DNA of 64,000 nucleotides from JAZNQL01 sp045531205 (GCA_045531205.1 JAZSDN010000003.1:32802-96801), one strand, 5' to 3'; counted from the stretch's first letter, positions 34,882 through 43,835 are shown. Made by a program: numbers and translations. The notes: generated by a model not told the origin, from the letters alone.

Positions 34882-35508
34882 ATGAACCTAAAAGATAAAG
34901 CACTTGAAATAATAGAGATATTAAAAACCACATACTCCGAGGCAGATTGTACATTAAACTATAAAAATCCATTCGAACTTTTAGTGGCAACCCAGCTTGC
35001 TGCACAGTGTACCGATGCAAGGGTAAACCTTATAACACCGGGGCTATTTAAAAAGTTTCCTAATATTGATGCTTTTGCAGATGCCGACATTAAAGAACTT
35101 GAAGAGGCGGTAAGACCTACAGGTTTTTATCATAACAAAGCAAAAAACCTTAAAAATTGTGCACAAAAATTAAGAGAAACTTTTAATTATCAAGTACCCG
35201 ATACTATGGAACAGCTTTTAACCCTGCCAGGGACAGGAAGAAAAACAGCAAACTTAATTTTAGGCGATGTTTTTGGTAAACCTGCAATAGTGGTCGATAC
35301 TCACGCCGGCAGAATCTGCAGAAGATTGGGCCTTACAAAAAACACAGACCCCGCAAAGGTGGAACAGGATTTGTTAAAAATAATTCCTCCGCACGAAGGT
35401 TCTGATTTTTGCCACCGCCTTGTAATGCACGGGAGGGAAGTGTGCAGTGCAAGAAAACCCTATTGTGATAAATGTACACTATCTGATATATGCAGTAAAA
35501 TAATATAA
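34882..35508 (+). CDS. nth: Endonuclease III
   Basis: A 208-residue DNA repair glycosylase/AP lyase. The helix-hairpin-helix LPGTGRKTANLIL holds the catalytic Lys, VVDTHAGRICRRLGL holds the catalytic Asp, and the C-terminal [4Fe-4S] motif is complete (C-X6-C-X2-C-X5-C ending SDIC). It removes oxidised pyrimidines. It starts 21 bases after the papain-fold gene and ends in a terminator. Confidence 0.97.
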   Translation: MNLKDKALEIIEILKTTYSEADCTLNYKNPFELLVATQLAAQCTDARVNLITPGLFKKFPNIDAFADADIKELEEAVRPTGFYHNKAKNLKNCAQKLRETFNYQVPDTMEQLLTLPGTGRKTANLILGDVFGKPAIVVDTHAGRICRRLGLTKNTDPAKVEQDLLKIIPPHEGSDFCHRLVMHGREVCSARKPYCDKCTLSDICSKII

Positions 35509-35538
35509 AAAGTCAGCGGCTGTGCCGCTGACTTTTTT
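35507..35538. terminator. Bidirectional terminator after nth
   Basis: AAAAAGTCAGCGGC and its complement (35507-35520 and 35524-35537) with a three-base loop. It serves nth and the convergent SLH-CAP gene. Confidence 0.85.
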
Positions 35539-35542
35539 AATC

Positions 35543-36880
35543 TCAGCCTTCGCTGAAGAAGTTTTGTGTGTGATAATATGTGTAGGTACTGTTGGGATTA
35601 CATGCAATACCAACACCAAGATAATCATAATCGCTTAACATATTTTCTCTGTGACCGCTTGAATTTACCAATCCGTAAAAAGAATGAAAACCTAAAAATT
35701 TTCCACCGCCTCCGGAAATATTTTCGCCAGACTTCCTCAAATTGATACCCTGCGCTGACATTCTTTGAGAGCTTGAAAGGCCATTTCGATTTGTATGTGA
35801 AAAATAATCGTTTTCTGCCATATCTTCGCTGTGAAGCTTTGCTGATTTTGCTGCCTTTTCACTCCATTTAAAAGGTTTTAAATTATGCATAACCCTGAAA
35901 GCATTGGTAAAATGAAAGTTCATTTTGCCCTCATCTAAAAGCTGTTCATCCGAGAATGATGTTATGTCATACCGCACAGGGTTATAATTGTCATTAAATA
36001 GCTTTATACTGTGTATTTTATTATTGTCGTTTGAATCGGCATAAATTCCGTAAATTGTTTCATCTCCTATTATGTCGCCACATTTATAATCAAGATATGA
36101 AAAAGCTTTTCCTGTTGATGCAATAGCAACTATTCTGTCGGCATCCACACCTATTGCATAAAAGTTTTTGTAAGTATCTGTACCATAAACATTCCACTTG
36201 AAATTGCCAGTTGATTCAAGAGTTTCGTCGGGAGAATCCAAAGACTCTGTGCTCATACCCAAAAACAATTTTTGATTATTTATATATATGATATTTTTTT
36301 CCAGATATGAAATTGTATTATAAACAAAACGTGCAACATCACCACGATTTGCAGCTTTACTACCATCACCATACATAATGTCATAGTATGCTGTTAAATC
36401 AATAATGTTCGTGTTACGCGCTACCTCCACATAGCCTTTTGGCCAGCCACCTTTCTGTGCGGCATCATATTCCATTCCCGCCATGCACACAAGCATTTTT
36501 ATTATTTCGTAATAGGTTACTTTGTCATCAGGAGCAAACATGCCATTGCCCATGCCATTTATAATTTTATTTTCTGTTGCAGCCATAATATAACCGCAAC
36601 CCCAAAAATCATTTTCAACGTCGTAATATACACTTTCAGCAGAAGATTTTGGAATTTCTGCAGCACGGGTAATTACAGCAGCAGCTTCTGCTCTTGTTAT
36701 TTTACCTTCGGGTCTGAAGGTAGAATCATCGTATCCGTTAATAATACCTTTTTTACTTAAATTCATTATAGCATCATAGTACGGACTTTCCTTTGATACA
36801 TCAGAAAAGCCTTCAGCACATACCGGAAACGAGATAGTAATACATAAAACCATTAGTAAACAAATAACTTTTTTAAACAT
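35543..36880 (-). CDS. SLH repeats fused to a CAP-superfamily domain
   Basis: A 445-residue exported protein. It has a Sec signal (cleavage near residue 22), then two clear SLH repeats (FSDVSKESPYYDAIMNLSKK, GIINGYDDSTFRPEGKITRAE, and NGMFAPDDKVTYYEIIKML). A middle domain of unknown fold spans ~190-310. The C-terminal CAP (SCP/PR-1, YkwD-like) domain has LHSEDMAENDYFSHTNRNG, SGENIS and SGHRENML. CAP domains in Firmicutes are secreted with unclear roles. The SLH part should anchor it to the wall. Confidence 0.92.
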   Translation of the reverse strand: MFKKVICLLMVLCITISFPVCAEGFSDVSKESPYYDAIMNLSKKGIINGYDDSTFRPEGKITRAEAAAVITRAAEIPKSSAESVYYDVENDFWGCGYIMAATENKIINGMGNGMFAPDDKVTYYEIIKMLVCMAGMEYDAAQKGGWPKGYVEVARNTNIIDLTAYYDIMYGDGSKAANRGDVARFVYNTISYLEKNIIYINNQKLFLGMSTESLDSPDETLESTGNFKWNVYGTDTYKNFYAIGVDADRIVAIASTGKAFSYLDYKCGDIIGDETIYGIYADSNDNNKIHSIKLFNDNYNPVRYDITSFSDEQLLDEGKMNFHFTNAFRVMHNLKPFKWSEKAAKSAKLHSEDMAENDYFSHTNRNGLSSSQRMSAQGINLRKSGENISGGGGKFLGFHSFYGLVNSSGHRENMLSDYDYLGVGIACNPNSTYTYYHTQNFFSEG

Positions 36881-36910
36881 ATTAGAACTCCTTGATTTAT
36901 ATTTATAAAC

Positions 36911-36939
36911 ATTATAACATCAAAGACCATTAGTTTCAA
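36911..36939 (-). promoter_or_regulatory. SigA promoter of the SLH-CAP gene
   Basis: On the minus strand: TTGAAA, 17-base spacer, TATAAT, with an extended TG one base before the -10. Confidence 0.78.
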
Positions 36940-36970
36940 CCGATTTATTAAAAGAAAGAAAAATAAATTG

Positions 36971-37002
36971 AAAACGGCACAGAAAAATCTGTGCCGTTTT
37001 TA
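36971..37002 (-). terminator. Terminator of the ole-oapA-dxs-tlyA-murT-gatD unit
   Basis: AAAACGGCACAGA (36971-36983) pairs with 36988-37000. The hairpin includes the stop codon of the 48-residue protein, the last gene of the unit. Confidence 0.85.
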
Positions 37003-37146
37003 ATCCTCCCTGATAGTTTCTCCGTCCCAAAAACGGTCGGGGTCATCCTTTGAAATTTTGTGTAAAATTTCGGGTTCCTGATAGTCATACCTGTTTTTTA
37101 TCTCGGTTTCCTTAAAATTTTTCTTTTGCGAAGCTTGGTTTTTCAT
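37000..37146 (-). CDS. Small unknown protein, 48 residues
   Basis: A small gene with a full GGAGGTG ribosome site before its ATG at 37146 and a stop that touches the terminator hairpin. The product begins MKNQASQKKNFKE and ends in DDPDRFWDGETIRED. It is charged and soluble, basic at the start and acidic at the end, without a signal or membrane segment. It lies 56 bases after gatD. I do not recognise it. The RBS, frame and position between gatD and the terminator argue that it is real. Confidence 0.7.
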   Translation of the reverse strand: MKNQASQKKNFKETEIKNRYDYQEPEILHKISKDDPDRFWDGETIRED

Positions 37147-37202
37147 AAAAACACCTCCGTAAAATATATTTTGGAATCCAATATTAGTATAACTCTTTTT
37201 TA

Positions 37203-37919
37203 CTATTTATTCAGCCTTTTCAAAATAATTCGCTTTGCAGCTCTTTCAAACTCGTCATCAAGTGGGTCAAAGACGGGTACATTTTCATATTTTTTATCAA
37301 TGGCAGTACGAATCATTTCGTCAGCGACAGAAGGATTTTTAGCTAAAAAAGGCCCATGCATATATGTGCATAAAAGATTCTTGTAACGTGCACCTTCTGT
37401 TTTGTCTTCTCCATTATTACCAAAACCTTTTATAACCGAAGACAGGGGAGAAATACCTTTTAAAAATGTTCTGCCAAAATGATTTTCAAAACCTACACAT
37501 ATTTCGTTATCAATTTTAACCGAAATGTCACCTGTAAAGGGTTTTCCTGCTTCTTCTGTATAAACAGGGATAATTTTGCATCCGTCAACCTGATGTCCGC
37601 TTTCTGTAAAGAAATATTCGCCAAGGCATTGAAAACCAGTTCCAATAGCTAACATAACGCCTTCATCTTCAATATATTCCTTTAAATATTTTATATTCTT
37701 CTTCAAATCGTCAAGAGCAGTTAAAACCTTTTCGCCTTTAGCACCGCCCAATATTATAATATCATATTTTGAAGGACTGAAATAATCACCGGGGTTAAAC
37801 GAGGTAATATTAGTTTTTATACCTCTTGATTCAGCTCTGAATTTAAGTATAGCAGCATTTCCTGAATCTGCGTGCATATTAAGAAGAGAAGGATAAAATA
37901 CACAAATATTAAGTTCCAT
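37203..37919 (-). CDS. gatD: GatD-like amidotransferase lacking the nucleophile cysteine
   Basis: A 238-residue class-I glutamine amidotransferase-like protein of the CobB/CobQ type, paired with MurT. GFENHFGRTFLKG and LLCTYMHGPFLAKNP (H188) match GatD, which releases ammonia from glutamine for lipid II amidation. The nucleophile elbow, usually CGGYQLLG, reads AIGTGFQCLG here: Gly93 replaces the Cys, and Cys98 lies five positions away in the wrong place. The codons were checked (gga act ggt). It should not work as a normal glutaminase. It starts 14 bases after murT. Confidence 0.8.
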   Translation of the reverse strand: MELNICVFYPSLLNMHADSGNAAILKFRAESRGIKTNITSFNPGDYFSPSKYDIIILGGAKGEKVLTALDDLKKNIKYLKEYIEDEGVMLAIGTGFQCLGEYFFTESGHQVDGCKIIPVYTEEAGKPFTGDISVKIDNEICVGFENHFGRTFLKGISPLSSVIKGFGNNGEDKTEGARYKNLLCTYMHGPFLAKNPSVADEMIRTAIDKKYENVPVFDPLDDEFERAAKRIILKRLNK

Positions 37920-37933
37920 AAATACTGCCTCCT

Positions 37934-39211
37934 TTAATATTTTTTCCTACGTAAAAATTTACGGAAGTTTTGCATTCCCGAATATGTAGTAAAAAGATAT
38001 ATCCTGTCGTGACAATGCATTTTAATATCGTAAAGCAAAGCTTCATAATCTGCACACATAAAGAAAGCAGATGTATTAAGCCCCGCTGTTTTAAGTCTGA
38101 CTGCCATATCATAACGGCGGTTTCCTGCAATAAGAATGTTATTGTAATTCATTTCTTTTGCAGCCTCATAGCGTACATTATAAATCCACGAAACATCAAT
38201 TCCGTCTTTTTCGTCGTCGTTTAAAATAAATGCAAGGTTTGAAGGCTCTCTGTCAGGGATAACAGAATGTATCGATTCGTTTGCCCCTGCAGCATTTTTA
38301 ACAGGCATCATAACAACTTCAACACCGTCAACTATAATAGTTTGGGTGCCGTCAATGCTTCTTTCAAGACCTGATAATGCTTCTTCAATGCTGTGCTTTG
38401 AAACACCAAGCTTTTTTGCACACGCAGCAGCACAAAGAGCGTTGTAAATATTATATATACCTGAAAGGGGGAGAGAAACCTGCATACCGTCATTAAAACA
38501 AATTCTCGAAAAATTGTGAGTAATTTCAAATATCTTGCTTATGTAAACATCAAGAGTGGGACGTTTTATACCGCAAACAGAACAAGCGTAAGAAAAATCT
38601 TCGCCCGATACAATTTCTGCCTGACACATAGGACAGCAAAGATTTTCGCTTTTAGAAAATCCTGAAGGGATTTCCTTTATACCATAATATATCTTTTCAT
38701 AAGAGGGTAAAAAGTCCCAAAAAACAGTAGTATCACCGTTTAAAATAAGGGTTGAATTTTCAGAATGTCTGTAAGCTTCGGCAAGAAGCTCTTTTGTTTT
38801 GTCAGGATTTTCATAAGTATCAGTGATATCAGAATATAAATTTGTAACAGCAATAATTTCGGGCGAAACATTTTCAAGCAAACTTTTTAAAGCTTCCGAA
38901 TCTGCCGAAAAAACAGCTATACTGCATTTGTAGTTTTCTGCTAAAAAAGCTGTTACAGTTTCCTTTGTGTTTAAGGAAGCTTTTGCAACACAAGCCTTTA
39001 CACCGTCGCAGTATAAAATGCTTTTAAGAATTTCAGAGGTAGTGCTTTTCCCGTTAGTACCTTCAATTAAAACAATCTTAAATTTTTCGCAAAGAAGGTT
39101 AAAAGCCGAAGGGTAAAGAACAAGCAAAACCTTTCCAATTTCATCAAAGCCTACACCCAATAACCGTGCAATTTTAATAAATAACGAAAAAATCATAAAT
39201 AAAATATTCAT
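37934..39211 (-). CDS. murT: Divergent MurT-like Mur ligase
   Basis: A 425-residue Mur-ligase-family protein of the MurT type: P-loop IEGTNGKSTTSEIL, an inserted zinc ribbon (CCPMCQ and CSVCG, residues ~192-213) and the C-terminal DUF1727 part (VKNAAGANESI, ILNDDEKDGIDVSWIYN). It differs from standard MurT at several motifs: SWIYN where I recall SWIWD (N345 for Asp), and FSADSEAL where a VDE-type Glu is expected. Standard MurT/GatD amidates the glutamate of lipid II. It overlaps tlyA by one base. Confidence 0.82.
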   Translation of the reverse strand: MNILFMIFSLFIKIARLLGVGFDEIGKVLLVLYPSAFNLLCEKFKIVLIEGTNGKSTTSEILKSILYCDGVKACVAKASLNTKETVTAFLAENYKCSIAVFSADSEALKSLLENVSPEIIAVTNLYSDITDTYENPDKTKELLAEAYRHSENSTLILNGDTTVFWDFLPSYEKIYYGIKEIPSGFSKSENLCCPMCQAEIVSGEDFSYACSVCGIKRPTLDVYISKIFEITHNFSRICFNDGMQVSLPLSGIYNIYNALCAAACAKKLGVSKHSIEEALSGLERSIDGTQTIIVDGVEVVMMPVKNAAGANESIHSVIPDREPSNLAFILNDDEKDGIDVSWIYNVRYEAAKEMNYNNILIAGNRRYDMAVRLKTAGLNTSAFFMCADYEALLYDIKMHCHDRIYLFTTYSGMQNFRKFLRRKKY

Positions 39212-40005
39212 TAGTCAAGCTCCTTGTGAGAGAGTTCTACAAGCTCGGATGCTGAAATTTCTGCATCCATATCAGAACATTTTTTAATATACATTAAATA
39301 TTCAATATTTCCCTTAGGTCCCTTTACGGGAGAAAAATCAGCACCTAAAACCGAAAAACCGTTTTCTTTTGCAAAAGAAAATACACGTTCAATAACTTCT
39401 ATATGAACAAGCGGGTCTCTTACAACCCCATTTTTCCCAACCTTTTCTCTGCCTGCCTCAAATTGCGGTTTTATAAGACAAACGGCTTCGCCATTGTCCT
39501 TTAAAAGATTTTTTAAAACAGGCAAAACCAGAGAAAGAGAAATAAAAGAAACATCAATAGAAGCAAAGTCCAAAGCCTCGTCAATGTTTTCTGGCGTCAC
39601 AAATCTTATGTTTGTACGCTCCATATTAACAACTCTTTCATCTATGCGTAAGCTCCATGCAAGCTGCCCATAACCCACATCAACTGCATAAACTTTCTTT
39701 GCACCGTTCTGGAGCATACAGTCAGTAAATCCGCCTGTTGAAGCACCAATGTCCATACAAATACATCCGTCAAGTGTAATGGGGAATTGTGCCATAGCCT
39801 TTTCAAGCTTTAACCCACCACGGCTTACATAGTTAAGAGTGCTTCCGCGAACCTCAATAACATCGTCTTCCGATACCTGCATACCTGCCTTGTCAGCCTT
39901 CTGGTCATTTACATATACAATGCCTGACATTATAATAGCACTGGCTTTGTCTCTGCCGCTTACCAAACCGTGCTCGGTCAAATATTTATCAAGCCTTATC
40001 TTCAT
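39211..40005 (-). CDS. tlyA: TlyA-family rRNA methyltransferase
   Basis: A 264-residue protein. The N-terminal S4 RNA-binding domain is MKIRLDKYLTEHGLVSGRDK. The FtsJ-like methyltransferase domain has CMDIGASTGGFTDCMLQNGA (SAM site), VDVGYGQL and CLIKPQFEAG. TlyA 2'-O-methylates 16S/23S rRNA. The ATG at 40005 has a GGAGG site nine bases upstream; the frame extends 23 codons further into dxs without homology. It overlaps dxs by 17 bases and murT by one. Confidence 0.94.
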   Translation of the reverse strand: MKIRLDKYLTEHGLVSGRDKASAIIMSGIVYVNDQKADKAGMQVSEDDVIEVRGSTLNYVSRGGLKLEKAMAQFPITLDGCICMDIGASTGGFTDCMLQNGAKKVYAVDVGYGQLAWSLRIDERVVNMERTNIRFVTPENIDEALDFASIDVSFISLSLVLPVLKNLLKDNGEAVCLIKPQFEAGREKVGKNGVVRDPLVHIEVIERVFSFAKENGFSVLGADFSPVKGPKGNIEYLMYIKKCSDMDAEISASELVELSHKELD

Positions 40006-41803
40006 TTTGTAACCTCCGTAGGATATCTTCTGCAATACTTTCACCATCAAGCCTGTAAGCTTTTGTAAGCTCATTTATTGAACCTTGCGGTATAAATTCA
40101 TCAGGGAATGCTTTTATAATATCAGCCCCAAGCTTTTCTCCTAAAGAACCAAATTCCATATTATCTTCAACAGTTACAAGCATTCCTGTCTTTTTAACAG
40201 ATTTTAAAATACTGTCTTTATCAAAAGGCTTAACAGTAGACATATTTATAACTTCAGCTGATACACCTTTATCGTCTAAAATGTCAGAAGCTAAAAGTGC
40301 CTCATAAACCATCCTTCCGTAAGAAACAATGGTAACATCATTTCCTTCTTTTAAAATTTCAGCCTTTGCAAAATTGAAATGAGTATCAATATGGGGAAGA
40401 GGCCCTTTAGGATAACGAATAGCCACGGGTCCTTCAATACTGTTCACAGCAAATTTCAGCATCAAATCAAGCTCTTCGTTACAAGAGGGCGACAGAATAG
40501 TCATATTTGGTATGTGTGATAAAAACGAAATATCAAATACACCCTGATGGGTTTCGCCGTCATTACCCGCAATCCCCGCATGGTCTATTGCAAAAATAAC
40601 ATGATAATTTGCTAGTGCAATATCCTCAATCAAAGAATCATACGCTCTTTGTAAAAAGGTCGAGTATATCGAAACAACAGGAACAAATCCTTCGTGTGCA
40701 AGCCCTGCCGCCATAGTAACAGCGTGTTCTTCTGCAATACCTGCATCCGAAAATCTTTCAGGGAACTTTTTAATAAATTCGGAAAGTCCGCACGAAACAG
40801 GCATAGCGGGAGAAATTGAATATATTTTTTTATTTTCATCTGCAAGCTTTGTTAAAGTTTCACCAAACTGGGCAGTCATAGTCTTTCCGCTATCAGTTTT
40901 TCCAGAAGAAGAAACCGCATGGAAATTAGAAGGCTCTGCCTCAGCTTTTTCGTAACCCTTACCTTTTTTTGTGCAAATGTGTACAATGCAAGGTTTTTCA
41001 TATTTTTTGGCCTGCGAAAAAGCAGTACATAAAGCCTCTAAATCGTGCCCGTCAAAAGGACCAAGATATTTGCAACCAAGCTTTTCAAAATAAATTCCGG
41101 GCACAAAAATAAACTTCATAAGCTTCGAAAGCTTGCTTGTAACCTTATACAAAAAAGAACCTATTAAAGGTATCTTCGAAAAAACTTTTTTAGTGCGTCC
41201 TTTGGCATCAAAGTAAATAGGATTAGTTCTTATTCTATTTAAATATCTTGAAAATGCACCTGTAGATTTTTGTATTGACATCTGGTTATCGTTTAAAACA
41301 ATAATAACCTTTTTCCCACAATGTGAGAGATGATTCAACGCTTCCTGATTTATTCCGTTTGCAAAAGAAGAATCACCAATAACAGGAATAATTTCAAAAT
41401 TCTCTTCGTTTATATCTTTGGCAAGAGCAAGCCCTAAAGCAAGCGAAAGGGAAGTGCCCGCATGCCCCGCATTAAAAGTATCATATTCACTTTCTGATAT
41501 TTTGGGAAAACCGCTTAATCCGCCCTTTTGACGTAATGAATCAAACCCGTCACGTCTTCCGCAAATAATTTTATGTACATAGCTTTGATGGCCAACATCC
41601 CATATAATTTTGTCGTAAGGGGCATTAAAAGAGTAATGCAAAGCTAAAGTAAGCTCCACAACCCCGAGATTAGAAGCCAAATGCCCGCCGGACTTGTTTA
41701 CTTTTTCAATAAGAAAACTTCTTATTTCACCGGCAAGAACTTCAAGCTCATCAAAATTCAGTTTTTTTAAATCATCAGGAGAACTGATATTATTAAGAAG
41801 CAT
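39989..41803 (-). CDS. dxs: 1-deoxy-D-xylulose-5-phosphate synthase
   Basis: A 604-residue thiamine-diphosphate enzyme that makes DXP from pyruvate and glyceraldehyde-3-phosphate, the first step of the MEP isoprenoid route. Motifs: WDVGHQSYVHKI, the ThDP region VIGDSSFANG followed by LNDNQMSIQKSTGAFSRYL, AEEHAVTMAAGLA and FAIDHAGIAGNDGETHQG. Length is slightly short (usually ~620). It directly follows oapA, sharing one base. The dxs neighbourhood is typical for ole/oapA. Confidence 0.97.
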   Translation of the reverse strand: MLLNNISSPDDLKKLNFDELEVLAGEIRSFLIEKVNKSGGHLASNLGVVELTLALHYSFNAPYDKIIWDVGHQSYVHKIICGRRDGFDSLRQKGGLSGFPKISESEYDTFNAGHAGTSLSLALGLALAKDINEENFEIIPVIGDSSFANGINQEALNHLSHCGKKVIIVLNDNQMSIQKSTGAFSRYLNRIRTNPIYFDAKGRTKKVFSKIPLIGSFLYKVTSKLSKLMKFIFVPGIYFEKLGCKYLGPFDGHDLEALCTAFSQAKKYEKPCIVHICTKKGKGYEKAEAEPSNFHAVSSSGKTDSGKTMTAQFGETLTKLADENKKIYSISPAMPVSCGLSEFIKKFPERFSDAGIAEEHAVTMAAGLAHEGFVPVVSIYSTFLQRAYDSLIEDIALANYHVIFAIDHAGIAGNDGETHQGVFDISFLSHIPNMTILSPSCNEELDLMLKFAVNSIEGPVAIRYPKGPLPHIDTHFNFAKAEILKEGNDVTIVSYGRMVYEALLASDILDDKGVSAEVINMSTVKPFDKDSILKSVKKTGMLVTVEDNMEFGSLGEKLGADIIKAFPDEFIPQGSINELTKAYRLDGESIAEDILRRLQNEDKA

Positions 41804-42387
41804 TATTTATCCCTCTTTGAAAAAAACGCTAAAATACGTCCAATGAAAAAAACAATGGAATTACAGTTTTTAAAAGCAAAGGTTTTGGCAGTTGCCTTAC
41901 CACCAATGGTTAAAGAGGCAGTGATGGCGGTAATTATTAAGGTAGTTATAAGCGAGTCCCACGAAAATTTTAAAGTGAGCGAAGCAACAATAACAGCACC
42001 CGCAGCACCACTTACAATACCGCAGATGTCACCGATTACGTCGTTACAAAAGCTCGAAACCTTTTCGGCATTACGCAAAAGCCATACCGATTGACGTGCC
42101 CCTGCAATTTTACTTGAGGCCATAGCATGGAAAGGTGACTCAACCGAAGAAGCAACAGCAATCCCCAAAACGTCAAAGAAAATACCTATGCATATAATAA
42201 AAAATAAAACCAAAAAGGCAATACCTATAGGTAAATCCGACAACAAAATATTAGAAACAAAAGTAATTAAAATCGAAAGAAAAAACGCAATAAAAGTAAC
42301 AAACAAAACCCAGGGCAAGCTGAAGTTTTTACCCTGAATATGAGAAGTTTTTACTTTAATTTTGCGTTTTTGATTATCCTTATTCAT
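41803..42387 (-). CDS. oapA: OLE-associated membrane protein OapA
   Basis: A 194-residue membrane protein with four hydrophobic segments (PWVLFVTFIAFFLSILITF, GIAFLVLFFIICIGIFFDV, ICGIVSGAAGAVIVASLTL, and a last segment). It has the CNNM/DUF21-like stretch ESPFHAMASSKIAGARQSVW between the second and third. It lies directly downstream of the OLE RNA and directly upstream of dxs, as described for OapA in Bacillus halodurans. OapA binds OLE RNA at the membrane and the complex is linked to Mg2+ and alcohol/cold stress. The call rests on sequence character plus context. Confidence 0.85.
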   Translation of the reverse strand: MNKDNQKRKIKVKTSHIQGKNFSLPWVLFVTFIAFFLSILITFVSNILLSDLPIGIAFLVLFFIICIGIFFDVLGIAVASSVESPFHAMASSKIAGARQSVWLLRNAEKVSSFCNDVIGDICGIVSGAAGAVIVASLTLKFSWDSLITTLIITAITASLTIGGKATAKTFAFKNCNSIVFFIGRILAFFSKRDK

Positions 42388-42404
42388 AATAATATCCTAA
42401 AGCA

Positions 42405-43007
42405 TATAAAAAAGTAGGTGGTAGAACACGAAGTTAAGTTTGCGGCATAGGTCCGTGTTGGATTTCCCGCATCAGTACCACGCGTCGCCGTCGTGGCGGT
42501 TCCCCTTTAAACCAAAGCTGAGCCGTGGCTCAAACCGGATTACCACTAAGTCCACACTGCAATCCTTCGTATCCTTCCCTAGAAAAAGGGACAGCCTAGG
42601 AGATTTCCTCAACAGTCACGCCAAATCTTTAGCCTCTTTTGCAGACATAATTTCATCAAGCGATAGCAAAACTTGTGTTGGCCGACACAAAGAATTGCCC
42701 AAGCAAGAATCCCTTATGGCCACTCAAGGCAGGCTACTCTGCCCACAGCACCAAAAGGCACCGCAAAGCAGGTTTAATCCCAAGCCGTACACCAGCCTTT
42801 ATAAAGCAAAATGCACGAAAATGGGTCTCCACGGAAAGAGGGTTAAAGTCGTATGCCGTTACAACCCACCCGCAAACCTTAACTCCCAGCACCAGCCCCT
42901 GACTGGCATCAAAAGCCGGCACAAGGAACTTCATCGATGTGCCCGTCGGCGGATTTTTAGGCCCGCCCTGGGATTCGGCAGAATTGACTAGGATACTGCA
43001 CCACCGT
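42405..43007 (-). ncRNA. ole: OLE (ornate, large, extremophilic) RNA
   Basis: A ~600-base transcript unit with no sensible coding frame. A strong promoter lies at 43012-43040, and the start is expected near 43005. GGTGGT at the 5' end is complementary to ACCACC at the 3' end (42417-42422), just before a T-run, so the ends can pair. The base composition is clearly more GC-rich and structured than its surroundings. Size (~610 in the family) and position directly before oapA and dxs fit OLE RNA. The ends are approximate. Confidence 0.87.
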
Positions 43008-43011
43008 AAAT

Positions 43012-43040
43012 ATTATAACATAGTAAAATAGATTTGTAAA
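43012..43040 (-). promoter_or_regulatory. SigA promoter of OLE RNA
   Basis: On the minus strand: TTTACA, 17-base spacer, TATAAT, with an extended TG. It begins 13 bases after the nadE stop, so OLE RNA has its own start. Confidence 0.8.
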
Positions 43041-43052
43041 GTGTAAAAAAGG

Positions 43053-43778
43053 TTAACCTTCGTAATATAAAGGCAATCTTCTTTTGTGAGCGGTACGATT
43101 GTGTGCTGAAGATATTTTTTCAGCAGAAATCGAATTTACTTCATTTCCTTCTATAAAATCCTCAATTTCAGAATAAAGAACACCCATTTCAGCTTCATCG
43201 GTCTGCCCTTCAAAAAGGCCTGCCGACGGAGCTTTTTTAATAATATTTTCGGGAGCACCCAAAAATTCCAAAAACTCGTATACTTCACTTACAGTAAGGT
43301 CGGCTATAGGATTAAAATCACAAGCACCGTCGCCCCACTTAGTAAAGTATCCCATAAAAATCTCACATTTATTCCCGGTTCCCGCAACAACGGCATTGCG
43401 TGTTTGCGCAATAGCATAAAGCGTAGTCATGCGAAGACGCGGATTTATATTCATAGAAGAGGGAAGGGATAACTCAATTGGAGAAATTGCATCAACTATA
43501 GTATTTTTAACTCCGCTTAAATCAACGGTTATGTTTTCTATTCCGAATTTTTCGCAGGTAGCAACAGCATCCTGCATATCTTCCCCAAAATTGCGTTTTG
43601 AGTTGCAGGGCATCATAACCGATAACACATTATCACAGGCTTTTTTACATAAAATGCCAACTAAAGTGCAATCCTTACCACCGCTGTTTCCAAATACAAT
43701 TCCGTCAGCATGTGAATTTTTAAGAACCTCTTTTATAAAAGAAACTCTTTTTTCAAGTTCTAAAGCATAATTTCTCAT
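43053..43778 (-). CDS. nadE: NAD synthase, ammonia-dependent type
   Basis: A 241-residue enzyme that amidates nicotinate adenine dinucleotide. The ATP pyrophosphatase loop is GIVFGNSGGKDCTLVGIL (SGGKDC where many have SGGxDS). GTGNKCEIFMGYFTKWGDGACDFNPIADL and KAPSAGLFEGQTDEAEMG are typical of NadE. There is no glutaminase domain. The ATG at 43778 has a CGAGGT site; an in-frame TTG-type extension of 19 codons covers the promoter and is rejected. The stop lies in a 12-base palindrome (43049-43060). Confidence 0.94.
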   Translation of the reverse strand: MRNYALELEKRVSFIKEVLKNSHADGIVFGNSGGKDCTLVGILCKKACDNVLSVMMPCNSKRNFGEDMQDAVATCEKFGIENITVDLSGVKNTIVDAISPIELSLPSSMNINPRLRMTTLYAIAQTRNAVVAGTGNKCEIFMGYFTKWGDGACDFNPIADLTVSEVYEFLEFLGAPENIIKKAPSAGLFEGQTDEAEMGVLYSEIEDFIEGNEVNSISAEKISSAHNRTAHKRRLPLYYEG

Positions 43779-43806
43779 ATATAAACCTCGTAAAATGTTT
43801 TTTAAA

Positions 43807-43835
43807 ATTATATTACTATTTATATAATATGTCAA
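43807..43835 (-). promoter_or_regulatory. Perfect-consensus SigA promoter of nadE
   Basis: On the minus strand: TTGACA, 17-base spacer, TATAAT, all consensus, 29 bases before the nadE ATG. Confidence 0.85.

Noticed and set aside
42440..42991. Long open frame (183 codons) on the plus strand across the OLE locus
   Set aside because: Composition (Arg/Pro/Ser/His-rich) is not protein-like for this genome, there is no ribosome site, and the region has the promoter, size and context of OLE RNA on the other strand.
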